From positions 1-13,889 of the forward strand of contig JBEKLJ010000087.1 of assembly GCA_050010255.1 (NCBI GenBank): a stretch of 13,889 nt of DNA, read 5' to 3'. Source of the stretch: JBEKLJ01 sp050010255. Its GTDB lineage: Bacteria; Acidobacteriota; Terriglobia; Bryobacterales; Bryobacteraceae. Below the pieces are notes generated by a model. That model ran no database searches. It had not been told where the DNA came from and was given only the letters and a program-made list of their open reading frames with translations. The translations under genes and the position numbers were made by a program. Positions 7,028 to 13,889 of the stretch are shown piece by piece (the first letter of the stretch is position 1; each line of letters begins with the position of its first letter).

Positions 7028-8355
7028 TGAAGCTGAAGAAACCCGGCCCGCTTCGCCACGAGCGCCGCGTCCTCATCCTGGCGCTGGTTGGTGGTGTGCC
7101 CGCCGCTCTCGTCGCGCTGGTGCTGCTCTGGACGGGAGACTTCACCCCCAGGGTGCAGTGGACGCTGACGGTCCTCATCATCGTCTGTTGGGCGGGTTTC
7201 GCGTCCGCCGCGCGGACCGGGGTGGTGCGGCCGCTCCGGACGCTCTCCAACCTGCTGGCCGCGCTTCGGGAAGGCGACTACTCGATCCGGGCGCGCGGCG
7301 CCCGGCCGGATGACGCGCTGGGCGAGGTGATCGTCGAGGTCAACGCCCTGGGCGAGACCTTGCGCGCGCAGCGCCTGGGCGCGGTCGAGGCGACGCTGTT
7401 GCTCAGGACGGTGATGTCGGAGATCGACGTCGCCATCTTCACCTTCGACGACCAGCAGCGACTGCGGCTGGTGAATCGCGCGGGCGAGCGCCTGTTGGCG
7501 CAGCCGGTCGAGCGCCTGCTAGGGCGGCTGGCCTCGGAGCTCGGGCTGGCCGAGTGCCTGGAAGGCGAGGTGCCGCGCACCGCGCAGATGGTCTTCCCCG
7601 GCGGCATCGGCCGCTGGGGCGTCAGCCGCAGCGCTTTCCGGGAGGACGGCCTGCCGCACCAGTTGCTCGTGCTCACCGACCTGAGCCGCGCCCTGCGCGA
7701 GGAAGAACGGCAGGCCTGGCAGCGGCTGCTGCGCGTGCTCGGCCACGAGCTGAACAACTCGCTGGCGCCCATCCGCTCCATCGCCGGCAGCCTCGAGAGC
7801 ATGGTGGACCGCCAGCCGCTGCCGGCGGATTGGCAGGAGGACCTCAAGGGCGGCCTGGCCGTGATCAGCTCCCGCGCCGAGGCGCTCACGCGCTTCATGC
7901 AGGCCTACTCGCGCCTGGCGCGGCTCCCGCAGCCGAAGTTCCAGGCGGTGGACCTGGCCTCCTGCGTGCGCCGCGTCCTGGGCCTGGAGACGCGGCTTGC
8001 GGTGAGCCTCAAGCCCGGCCCGTCGCTTTCGATCCAGGCCGACCCGGACCAGCTCGAGCAACTCCTCATTAACCTGGTGCGCAATGCCGTAGATGCGGCG
8101 CTCGAGACCGGCGGCGGCGTCACCGTCCGCTGGGTCCGCGGGGGCGCCTACGTGGACCTGCTGGTCGAGGACGAAGGTCCGGGGCTTCCCAGCACCGCCA
8201 ACCTCTTCGTGCCCTTCTTCACCACCAAGCCGGGCGGCTCGGGCATCGGCCTGGTGTTGAGCCGCCAGATCGCCGAAGCCCACGGCGGCTCGCTGCTGCT
8301 CCAGAACCGCACTACCGGCCGCGGCTGCGAAGCGCGGCTCCGGCTGCCGCTGTAA
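7027..8355 (+). CDS. NtrY-like membrane sensor histidine kinase
   Basis: This 442-residue kinase probably phosphorylates the NtrC-type regulator just upstream. A basic N-terminus is followed by two membrane segments (about 14-35 and 45-62) with only a very short periplasmic loop between them. It therefore likely senses signals in the membrane or cytoplasm. A HAMP-like linker (about 66-117, with VRPLRTLSNLL), a PAS-like region (about 128-215) and a HisKA helix with phospho-acceptor H240 in LGHELNNSLAP follow. The ATPase domain has the N box (LINLVRNAVDAA, about 347-358), G1 EDEGPGLP (381-388), F box FVPFFTTK (394-401) and G2 GSGIGL (404-409), all intact. No good ribosome-binding site precedes the ATG because a palindromic repeat fills the gap. 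Translation may depend on readthrough or coupling. Length and domain order fit the NtrY group, though the periplasmic part is reduced. Confidence 0.93.
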   Translation: MKLKKPGPLRHERRVLILALVGGVPAALVALVLLWTGDFTPRVQWTLTVLIIVCWAGFASAARTGVVRPLRTLSNLLAALREGDYSIRARGARPDDALGEVIVEVNALGETLRAQRLGAVEATLLLRTVMSEIDVAIFTFDDQQRLRLVNRAGERLLAQPVERLLGRLASELGLAECLEGEVPRTAQMVFPGGIGRWGVSRSAFREDGLPHQLLVLTDLSRALREEERQAWQRLLRVLGHELNNSLAPIRSIAGSLESMVDRQPLPADWQEDLKGGLAVISSRAEALTRFMQAYSRLARLPQPKFQAVDLASCVRRVLGLETRLAVSLKPGPSLSIQADPDQLEQLLINLVRNAVDAALETGGGVTVRWVRGGAYVDLLVEDEGPGLPSTANLFVPFFTTKPGGSGIGLVLSRQIAEAHGGSLLLQNRTTGRGCEARLRLPL

Positions 8356-8468
8356 GAAGCCCACAGCGAACAGCGGGACGTCAGGATCGCCGCTACAGGC
8401 CCGCGGGCAGGTGCACTCTTGGGCTGGCGCAGGGAGGGCGTGCCTGGAGTAAGCTCATTAGTCGGGTT

Positions 8469-9623
8469 ATGAAACGATCCATGACTCCTCCCATTTTGGC
8501 GGCCGTGCTGGCGGCGATGCCGGCTGCCGCCGCCGACACGTTCGTCTTCTTCGGCACCACGCGCGCCCCAGGCCCCGGCCGCGGCTTCTCCGTGGCGCAC
8601 TTCGACACTGCCACGGGTGTCCTCACCAAGCCGGTGTTCCTGCTGGAAGCCACCGCCCCCGCGTTCTTCGTGATCCATCCCGACGGCCGGCATCTTTACG
8701 CGTCCAACTCGATCAACACGTTCCAGGGCCAGCCTGTGGGCGCGGTGAGCGCGTATGCCATCGACCCGGCCACCGCGCGCCTCACGCTGCTCAACCAGCA
8801 GCCCAGCGGCGGCGCCGACGCCAACTACGTGAGCCTGGACGCCACGGGCCGGTATCTGTTCGTGGCCAACTACCAAGGCGGCAACATCGCCGCCTTCGCC
8901 CTGAAGCCCGACGGCAGCCTGGGCGAGCGCACGGCCTTCTTCCAGCACACCGGCAGCAGCGTGGACCCCAAGCGCCAGACGCACGCCTACGCCCACTCCA
9001 TCCTGCCCGACCCGACGAACCGCTTTGTCCTGGTCGCCGACCTCGGTCTCGACAAAGTGTTCGTCTACCGGTTCAACAAGAAGGACGGCTCGCTCCGGCC
9101 CAACAACCCGCCGTTTGCGAAGGTCGCGCCCGGCTCCGGCCCCCGGCATATGGCGTTTCATCCCAACCGCCGCTTCCTATACGTGATCGAGGAGATGGCC
9201 AGCGCCGTCGCCGTCTTCGCCTGGGACTCCGCGCGCGGCGTCCTGACCGAGTTGCAGACGGTGTCCGCGCTGCCCGAGGGATACCACGGAGTCAGCGCCT
9301 GCGCCGAGATCCAAGTCCATCCCAGCGGCAAGTTCCTCTACGCCACCAACCGGGGTCATGACAGCCTGGCTGTTTTTAGCGTCGATGCCGGGACCGGGCG
9401 CCTGAGCCTGATCGAGCACGTTCCCACGCAAGGCCGAATGCCGCGCAACTTCGCCTTCGACCCCACGGCCCGCTGGCTCCTGGTCACCAACCACGGCAGT
9501 GACAACGCCATGGTGTTCGGCATCGACCAGACGACCGGGCGGCTGACGCCCAAAGGCACGCCCGTCTCCGTGCCCCTCCCGTATTGCGAGCGCTTCCTGC
9601 CCGTTCGCACCGGGCAGCGCTGA
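8469..9623 (+). CDS. exported lactonase-family seven-bladed beta-propeller
   Basis: This 384-residue protein belongs to the Pgl/YbhE lactonase family (PF10282), whose characterised members hydrolyse 6-phosphogluconolactone. Family hallmarks are visible: GPRHMAFHPNRRFLYVIEE, CAEIQVHPSGKFLYATNRG and the C-terminal MPRNFAFDPTARWLLVTN with repeated blade strands throughout. Unlike cytosolic Pgl it begins with a signal peptide (MKRS, hydrophobic alanine-rich core, likely cleavage AAA|D after residue 22). A pentose-phosphate role is therefore unlikely; an extracytoplasmic sugar lactone or a binding role is more plausible. It starts 113 bases after the kinase gene, and the spacer holds a 10-base palindrome GCCCGCGGGC (8399-8408). 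No Shine-Dalgarno lies at normal distance (nearest GGAG about 19 bases upstream), so the start could instead be the ATG at 8481. It converges with the GH28 gene. The family is certain, the substrate unknown. Confidence 0.9.
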   Translation: MKRSMTPPILAAVLAAMPAAAADTFVFFGTTRAPGPGRGFSVAHFDTATGVLTKPVFLLEATAPAFFVIHPDGRHLYASNSINTFQGQPVGAVSAYAIDPATARLTLLNQQPSGGADANYVSLDATGRYLFVANYQGGNIAAFALKPDGSLGERTAFFQHTGSSVDPKRQTHAYAHSILPDPTNRFVLVADLGLDKVFVYRFNKKDGSLRPNNPPFAKVAPGSGPRHMAFHPNRRFLYVIEEMASAVAVFAWDSARGVLTELQTVSALPEGYHGVSACAEIQVHPSGKFLYATNRGHDSLAVFSVDAGTGRLSLIEHVPTQGRMPRNFAFDPTARWLLVTNHGSDNAMVFGIDQTTGRLTPKGTPVSVPLPYCERFLPVRTGQR

Positions 9624-9638
9624 TGCTGGCCACGTGGG

Positions 9639-9702
9639 AAAACGGGTACAGGCAGCGCTGTCCACTCGCTGCGCTCGGGACAGAGTAGCCTGGCCCCGTT
9701 TT
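9639..9702. terminator. REP-like hairpin with A/T-flanked stem, likely bidirectional terminator
   Basis: Two 25-base arms (9639-9663 and 9678-9702) are complementary at 20 positions, with a 14-base loop. The outer stem is AAAACGGG paired with the CCCGTTTT end, and the inner stem is CTGTCC/GGACAG. A GC stem with an A tract on one side and a T tract on the other is the form expected of an intrinsic terminator working in both directions. It sits between convergent genes, where one is needed. The sequence also resembles a dispersed REP-type element I recall from acidobacterial intergenic regions. Confidence 0.6.
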
Positions 9703-9709
9703 GGATGCT

Positions 9710-9721
9710 AGCCGCGCGGCT
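9710..9721. repeat. 12-base perfect palindrome AGCCGCGCGGCT
   Basis: This short perfect palindrome lies just beyond the REP-like hairpin in the convergent spacer. It could form a short cruciform or be chance in GC-rich DNA. The remaining spacer to 9802 holds a fragment CACGGCGCAGAGGCGCA, faintly like the palindromic repeat found near 6950. Nothing else is seen there. Confidence 0.3.
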
Positions 9722-9802
9722 GGGGCGGCTCACGGCGCAGAGGCGCAATGTCGTCCACAGGGGACGCCTCGGGACAGCGGGCCCAGTCGCCGCCGTCCTC
9801 GG

Positions 9803-11323
9803 CTACAGGTCCCTCCGCTTCACGCTCTTGAGCTGCTTGTCGGGCAGCGGCCGGGACTGATGAACGCTGAAGTCCTCGACGTTCCTCAGCACGAACATCG
9901 GGACATTTCGGGCGCGCTGCGCCTTCACGTGGTTGAACTCCACGCTCGCGACGTCGTTGAGCAGAAAGGGTGGCCGAAGGTCTTCCTGCATGTAGCTGAC
10001 CTCGACGTCGCTCAGCTCGATACCCCGAACATGGCGGATGAAGAAGCCGTAGGCCGGGATGACGCCAAACATCTCCGGATCGGGATAGCTTCCCTCGTTT
10101 TCGGGCGGCTCCAGCGCGGCCTGCTCCCGGGTGCCGCCGCCTTGGTAGTAGATCCGGATGTCGCGCAGCTTCACGTCCTCAATCGGGTGGCCGGGGATGC
10201 CGCTGATGATCGATCCGTAGCGGGGATCGGCGTTGTAGACGATCAGGTTGCTGATGCTTACGCGCCGCAGCTTGCCCACCGGAGTGCCTGCGGGCCCCCG
10301 CATCCGGCTGCCCAGCCGCAGGAAGATGGGAGCGCTCACGATGTCGCGCATGGTGATGTTCGCAATCGCGACGTCCTCGAGCAGCCCGCCGTCCACGGTC
10401 TCCAGCGCCAGCCCGCGACAGCGCTCGAAGACGATGTTGGAGATGGTGATGTTCCGGAATCCGCCGTTGGACTCGGTGCCCAACTTGATCCGGCCGGTGA
10501 CCCCGCCGCGGTCGGGGGATTTCGGCTCGTTCCGCTGGTAGGTGCCGTTCAGGAACGTCCCTCTGTCGTACCCGCTGACCTCGCAGTTGGTGATGGTCAC
10601 GTTCTCGGTCGCCCGCGCGAAGCCGAGCCCGTAACTGCTCTTCAGCACGATCGCATCGTCCCACGGCGAGTTGATGCTGCAGTTTGAGATCCGCACGTGG
10701 CGGCAGGCGTCGATGTTGATCCCGTCGCGGTTAGTGTCGATCTTGAGGTTGTCGATGGTGAGGTTGTCCACTCCGCTCGCCAGGATGCCGAAGTGGCCGG
10801 CCATCAGGATGGAGACGTCGCGGATGATGACGTTGCGGCAGAGCTTGAGGGCGATGGTCTTGTTGCCCACGCGCTGTCCCCCTTCGCGGGTGAGACCCTT
10901 GCCGTGGATCAGGCCAGGCCCGAGGATGGAGACGTTCTCCAGTCCCTCACCCCAGATCAGGCTGTTGTGCCAGTGGCTGTGCCCGAAGTCCTGGTACATG
11001 TCCCAGGCGTTGGGTTCGGGCGGGTCGTAGGCCTCGGGGTCGGCAGTGGCTTCGATGGTCGCGCCGTGGTCGAGATAGAGCGCAATGTTGCTCTGCAGGT
11101 GGATGGAGCCCGAGAGGTAGGTTCCCGCCGGGAACTGCACTGTGCCGCCGCCCGCTGCGTGCGCGGCGTCGATGGCTTTGTTGATCGCCGCCGTGTCGAG
11201 GGTCCTGCCGTCGCCCGTCGCACCGTAAGCTCTGACGTCGAAAACTGCGGCGCCGGCCTGAGTGCCCGCCAGGCACAGCGCGAGGACCAGGCCAAGACAC
11301 GGCGCCGGAAGTTGCTTTCTCAT
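9803..11323 (-). CDS. exported GH28-type polygalacturonase-like beta-helix protein
   Basis: GH28 enzymes hydrolyse alpha-galacturonosyl links in pectin or rhamnogalacturonan. The 506-residue product has a signal peptide (likely cleavage AGA|A after residue 25). The N-terminal pectate-lyase-superfamily entry follows (VFDVRAYGATGDG, then AAGGGTVQFPAGTYLSG), then a long right-handed beta-helix rich in NITISN/NLTIDN-type turns. Catalytic-region equivalents are N198-R-D200-G in place of canonical NTDG, D222-D223 in WDDAIVLKS, and R278-I-K280 in GRIKLGTESNGG. The canonical GHG motif between the last two is not recognisable. Acidic residues and the substrate-binding RIK therefore remain, but the catalytic set is not standard; activity may be exo-type, on a modified uronide, or lost. 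The ATG at 11323 has GGGAGG four bases upstream on its strand. It is apparently monocistronic, downstream of the S1 gene, and converges with the lactonase gene. The family is sure, the exact substrate is not. Confidence 0.88.
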   Translation of the reverse strand: MRKQLPAPCLGLVLALCLAGTQAGAAVFDVRAYGATGDGRTLDTAAINKAIDAAHAAGGGTVQFPAGTYLSGSIHLQSNIALYLDHGATIEATADPEAYDPPEPNAWDMYQDFGHSHWHNSLIWGEGLENVSILGPGLIHGKGLTREGGQRVGNKTIALKLCRNVIIRDVSILMAGHFGILASGVDNLTIDNLKIDTNRDGINIDACRHVRISNCSINSPWDDAIVLKSSYGLGFARATENVTITNCEVSGYDRGTFLNGTYQRNEPKSPDRGGVTGRIKLGTESNGGFRNITISNIVFERCRGLALETVDGGLLEDVAIANITMRDIVSAPIFLRLGSRMRGPAGTPVGKLRRVSISNLIVYNADPRYGSIISGIPGHPIEDVKLRDIRIYYQGGGTREQAALEPPENEGSYPDPEMFGVIPAYGFFIRHVRGIELSDVEVSYMQEDLRPPFLLNDVASVEFNHVKAQRARNVPMFVLRNVEDFSVHQSRPLPDKQLKSVKRRDL

Positions 11324-11352
11324 CCTGCCTCCCTCTCGCCGGAAGACCTACC

Positions 11353-11381
11353 ATTGTCGGGGACCGTTCTGGCACGCGCAA
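11353..11381 (-). promoter_or_regulatory. candidate sigma-70 promoter of the GH28 gene
   Basis: On the minus strand, TTGCGC (11376-11381) and GACAAT (11353-11358) are separated by exactly 17 bases. The -35 has TTG intact and the -10 matches TATAAT at 4 of 6 positions. A start near 11346 would leave a leader of about 23 bases containing the ribosome-binding site. Confidence 0.4.
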
Positions 11382-11421
11382 GAGCCGAGATTCGCCGCCC
11401 TCAGTCCGCGCGCGGTGGACC

Positions 11422-11459
11422 GGGGCGCCCCGCCGACAGGGTCGCCGGCGTTGTCGGCG
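11422..11459. terminator. hairpin after the S1-protein gene, possible terminator
   Basis: Perfect 8-base arms CGCCGACA (11431-11438) and TGTCGGCG (11452-11459) enclose a 13-base loop that holds GCCGGC. The palindrome GGGGCGCCCC (11422-11431) abuts it. It begins about 37 bases beyond the stop of the S1 gene on the minus strand and upstream of the GH28 promoter. No T tract follows, so termination, if any, may need Rho. Confidence 0.4.
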
Positions 11460-11495
11460 CGAGAGATTCCGGGGACGCTCCGGGCTGGCCGGGGC

Positions 11496-13211
11496 TCAGC
11501 CGGCCAGCTCGAGCTCGATGCGCTTGCCGGCCGGATCGAGCAAGGTGATGCGGAAGGTCCGGATCTGCCCCCCCCGGGCGGGCTCGCGGCGCTGGCCGGT
11601 GGCCGGCGCTAGCCCCCCTTGCTTCCACTTGGCCGCCAGCAGCGCCGAGAGCGTGCCGACATCGGCGGGGCCGTTGTCGGCCGGCGGCGCCGCCTCTTCC
11701 TTCTTCGGCTCCTTGGGAAGCGGGCAGGCGGCCAGCAGGCCCTCGCCCAGCTCCACCCGGGCCGCGCCCTTGGCGACCTCGACGATGCGGCCGGTGACCA
11801 GGTCGCCAAGCTTGTGCTCGGCGATGTACTCATCCGCGGACGTCGGCTGTAACTGCTTGATCCCCAGCCGGATACGCCGCTTATCCCGGTCCACGTCGAG
11901 CACCTGCGCCTTAACCACCTGCCCCAGCTTGAGCTCATCCTGCGGGTGGTTGAGGCGCTTCTCGGCGCTGATGTCGCCAATGTGGATCATGCCCTCGACG
12001 CCTTCGGCCAGCTCGACGAAGGCTCCGAACTTGGCCAGGCTGGTGATCTTGCCCTCGACCACCGAACCGGCCGGGAACTTCTGCGCCGCCTCCTCCCAGG
12101 GATCGCCCAGCGCCTGTTTCAGACCGAGGCCGATGCGCCTCTCGGCCGGGCTCACGCTGAGGACGACCACCTCGGCCAACTCGCCCGGCTTGATCACGTC
12201 GCTGGGCTTGCGGGCCTTCTTCGACCAGCTCAGGTCGGAGAGGTGAATCAGGCCCTCGATGCCGGGCGCGAGCTCGACGAAGGCGCCGAACTCGGCCACC
12301 CGGGTGACCTTGCCGCGCACACGCTGACCGATTGGGTACGTCTCTGCGACCCGGGTCCAGGGGTCCGGCGTCATCTGCTTGAGGCCGAGCGAGATGCGCC
12401 GCGCTTGATGGTCCACCTTGAGGACCTGGACCTCCAGCTCGTCGCCGGCCGTCAGGACGTCGGAGGGCTTGCCGACGCGGGCCCAGGAGATGTCGGCAAC
12501 GTGCAGCAGCCCCTCGATGCCGCCCAGATCCAGGAACGCGCCGAAATCCGTGAGCGTGCGGACGGTGGCGCGAACCACCTGCCCTTCCTGGAGCGCTTCG
12601 GCGCGCGCCTGGCGCGCTGTCGCCTCTTCCTCTTCGAGGACCGCGCGGCGGTCCACGACGACGTCCTCCTTGGAAACGTCCAGCTCGATGATCTTGCAGG
12701 CGATCTCCTGGCCGACAAGTTGCTCGATCTCGGCCGGGCTCTTGGCGCCGCTACGCGAGGCCGGCAGGAAGGCGCGCACGCCTACATCCACGCTCAGGCC
12801 GCCCTTGATCACGCCAGTAACCACGCCGGCGATCGTCCGCTTCCCGGCGAAGGCGCTCTCCAGCGCCGACCAGTCCTTGGGCCGCTCCACCTTGATCTTC
12901 GACAGCAGGTAGTAGCCCCCCTCGGCGCGGCCGCGGATGGAGACCACCACCTGGTCGCCCACCTTCACCTCCGGCTGAGGGGAACTGTCCCGGAACTCCT
13001 CCAGCGGGATCAGGCCTTCCGTCTTCCAGCCGATGTCAACGAAGACCCCATCGGAGGTCACGGCAATGACCGTACCTTTGCGGCTCTCTCCCTGGCCTGC
13101 GGATGCCTGGCGGCGGGCTTCTTCGAATTCTGAGAGCATCTCGCCGAAGGACGCCTCGCGGGCGGACGCTGCTCTGGGTTCAAGATCGCTGGGGGATTCG
13201 GGCATGCTCAT
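11496..13211 (-). CDS. rpsA: ribosomal protein S1-family, multi-S1-domain RNA-binding protein
   Basis: S1 binds mRNA leaders at the 30S subunit and helps translation initiation, mainly on mRNAs with weak Shine-Dalgarno sites. The 571-residue protein has five clear S1 (OB-fold) repeats, at about 42-108, 124-190, 208-279, 293-366 and 380-453. The last three carry the typical FGAFxxL...GIEGLLHxxDISW pattern. A sixth repeat (about 467-500) breaks off and is replaced by a Lys/Glu/Ala/Pro-rich linker and a tail ending in FRITLLDPAGKRIELELAG. The N-terminal 40 residues are acidic and Ser/Pro-rich. ATG at 13211 was preferred to 13241 because a -10-like element covers the interval between them. Neither start has a Shine-Dalgarno. 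Length is near that of true S1, but acidobacteria often carry a second S1-like protein of this form, so the symbol is tentative. It is divergent from the cupin gene. Confidence 0.88.
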   Translation of the reverse strand: MSMPESPSDLEPRAASAREASFGEMLSEFEEARRQASAGQGESRKGTVIAVTSDGVFVDIGWKTEGLIPLEEFRDSSPQPEVKVGDQVVVSIRGRAEGGYYLLSKIKVERPKDWSALESAFAGKRTIAGVVTGVIKGGLSVDVGVRAFLPASRSGAKSPAEIEQLVGQEIACKIIELDVSKEDVVVDRRAVLEEEEATARQARAEALQEGQVVRATVRTLTDFGAFLDLGGIEGLLHVADISWARVGKPSDVLTAGDELEVQVLKVDHQARRISLGLKQMTPDPWTRVAETYPIGQRVRGKVTRVAEFGAFVELAPGIEGLIHLSDLSWSKKARKPSDVIKPGELAEVVVLSVSPAERRIGLGLKQALGDPWEEAAQKFPAGSVVEGKITSLAKFGAFVELAEGVEGMIHIGDISAEKRLNHPQDELKLGQVVKAQVLDVDRDKRRIRLGIKQLQPTSADEYIAEHKLGDLVTGRIVEVAKGAARVELGEGLLAACPLPKEPKKEEAAPPADNGPADVGTLSALLAAKWKQGGLAPATGQRREPARGGQIRTFRITLLDPAGKRIELELAG

Positions 13212-13229
13212 GCTGTGGGGCGAAGTCTC

Positions 13230-13238
13230 ATTCTGGCA
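13230..13238 (-). promoter_or_regulatory. candidate extended -10 promoter for the S1-family gene
   Basis: TGCCAGAAT on the minus strand is an extended -10 (TGn plus CAGAAT, 4 of 6 matches). Transcription would begin near 13223, leaving only about 12 bases before the ATG at 13211 and no room for a Shine-Dalgarno. No clear -35 is visible. Confidence 0.35.
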
Positions 13239-13307
13239 CATCCGGGAGGCGGGACGCAGCAGACAGCTACCAGCTTCCAGCTTTCAGAACGGGCGAGACC
13301 GTCAAGC

Positions 13308-13313
13308 TAGAAT
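13308..13313 (+). promoter_or_regulatory. candidate -10 element giving a leaderless cupin transcript
   Basis: TAGAAT matches TATAAT at 5 of 6 positions and ends 8 bases before the cupin ATG. Transcription would therefore start at or within two bases of the start codon. No Shine-Dalgarno precedes the ATG, which fits a leaderless mRNA. The -35 region is weak. Confidence 0.4.
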
Positions 13314-13321
13314 GGTCGGTT

Positions 13322-13648
13322 ATGACCCTCTACCATTGGGCGGGCGTCGAGCGGGAGCAGGTGAACCCACTGCTCACGCGGCAGGCCATCCACGGCGAGC
13401 GCATGACCGTCGCGCGCATTCACCTGGGCAAAGGCTGCGTCGTCCGCGCACACGCTCACGAGCAGGAGCAGATCACCGTGCTCGAGGAAGGCCGGCTGCG
13501 CTTCCAGATCGAAGGCCGTGAGGTCGTCCTCGGCGCGGGCGACGTGCTCGAAGTTCCCTCCAACGCGCCGCATGGCGTCGAAGCACTGGAGGACACCGTC
13601 GTCTTCGACATCTTCTCCCCGCCCCGCGCCGACTGGCGCAAGAGCTGA
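13322..13648 (+). CDS. small single-domain cupin (HxHxxxQ metal motif)
   Basis: This is a 108-residue, one-domain conserved beta-barrel cupin. The first cupin motif reads G38-CVVRA-H44-A-H46-EQE-Q50-ITVLEE-G57, with Gln where classic cupins have Glu. The second motif gives P79 and H84 (VPSNAPHGVEAL). H44, H46, Q50 and H84 would bind one divalent metal. The HxHxxxQ form occurs in KdgF-like cupins, which help open unsaturated uronates from pectin or alginate, and also in many cupins of unknown role. A GH28 gene about 2 kb away makes a uronate role possible but not shown. No signal peptide, so it is cytoplasmic. The gene is complete, divergent from the S1-family gene across 110 bases, and has no Shine-Dalgarno; see the leaderless promoter call. 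Function is left open. Confidence 0.85.
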   Translation: MTLYHWAGVEREQVNPLLTRQAIHGERMTVARIHLGKGCVVRAHAHEQEQITVLEEGRLRFQIEGREVVLGAGDVLEVPSNAPHGVEALEDTVVFDIFSPPRADWRKS

Positions 13649-13889
13649 CAACGCCTGCCCGCGGCGCTGAGTGGGTTGTCGCCCCCTTGCGGTCACCGCA
13701 TTGCATGGGTGTTGGACAGCCCGTGGGGCCTGCCCGATCCTCGACAGTGCTGCTGCCAGCGAGCAGCTAGCCCGACCTTCTCACACGCCTTCGGCTGCGG
13801 CTTGCGGGAGGCCGGCATCTTCTGCGTTGCGCTCGGGGTGAGTCCTCGATCCGTTACGGACCTGCGGGCTCACCCCGTCGCGCGCCTTG
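13649..13889. other. non-coding right end with inverted repeats
   Basis: No convincing gene is seen here. It contains GCTGCT/AGCAGC (13749-13754 with 13762-13767, 7-base loop), and GGGGTGAG/CTCACCCC (13835-13842 with 13869-13876) which encloses TCCGTTACGGA. The dense symmetry is reminiscent of an intergenic REP-type block or a mobile-element end, but no transposase or target duplication is visible before the window ends. Confidence 0.4.

Noticed and set aside
9701..11548. Long plus-strand frames opposite GH28 (9701-10687 and 10697-11548)
   Set aside because: Antisense to a complete secreted beta-helix protein with a signal peptide and ribosome-binding site; Val/Asp/His-rich shadow sequence.
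11946..13133. 395-codon plus-strand frame opposite the S1-family gene
   Set aside because: The repeated Asp/Leu/His/Glu pattern mirrors the S1 repeats on the other strand; no independent motif.
13749..13767. GCTGCT/AGCAGC hairpin as an intrinsic terminator for the cupin gene
   Set aside because: It lies about 100 bases after the stop and has no T tract, so I list it only as an inverted repeat.

Overview
The window looks like a chromosomal segment of a GC-rich acidobacterium, probably of the Bryobacterales/Solibacter type. The basis is the high-GC codon use, a tilS-ftsH pair whose FtsH N-terminus resembles acidobacterial versions as I recall them, an S1-type protein of a kind common in that phylum, and REP-like palindromes between genes. 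This is inference from gene content; no rRNA or other taxonomic marker is present. No tRNA, rRNA, CRISPR array, integrase or transposase was seen.

Layout. Positions 1-1940 (minus strand) hold tilS followed by the 5' end of ftsH, which runs off the left edge. Facing away from tilS (plus strand) is a small MntA-type nucleotidyltransferase (2080-2385). The first 11 codons of its usual HEPN/DUF86 partner overlap its stop codon, then the homology ends, so this is a decayed toxin-antitoxin locus. An exported GH97 glycosidase follows (2504-4513).

The centre (4620-8355) is a compact regulatory unit. A textbook -24/-12 sigma-54 promoter, with upstream palindromic sites, leads into a MacB/LolD-type ABC ATPase, an NtrC-type sigma-54 activator and an NtrY-like membrane histidine kinase. 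No permease or membrane-fusion gene lies in the unit. A degenerate palindromic repeat sits between regulator and kinase genes and ends at the kinase start codon. The natural reading is an autoregulated envelope-sensing loop whose transporter partner is encoded elsewhere or has been lost.

The right part has an exported lactonase-family beta-propeller (8469-9623, plus) converging on an exported GH28-type pectinase-like protein (9803-11323, minus). A REP-like hairpin flanked by A and T tracts lies between them and could terminate both genes. Upstream of the GH28 gene, on the same strand, is a multi-S1-domain protein (11496-13211), which is divergent from a small cupin (13322-13648). The last 240 bases hold only inverted repeats. 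GH97, GH28, the exported lactonase and a cupin with pectin-pathway-like metal motifs suggest growth on plant polysaccharides, but they do not form a single operon.
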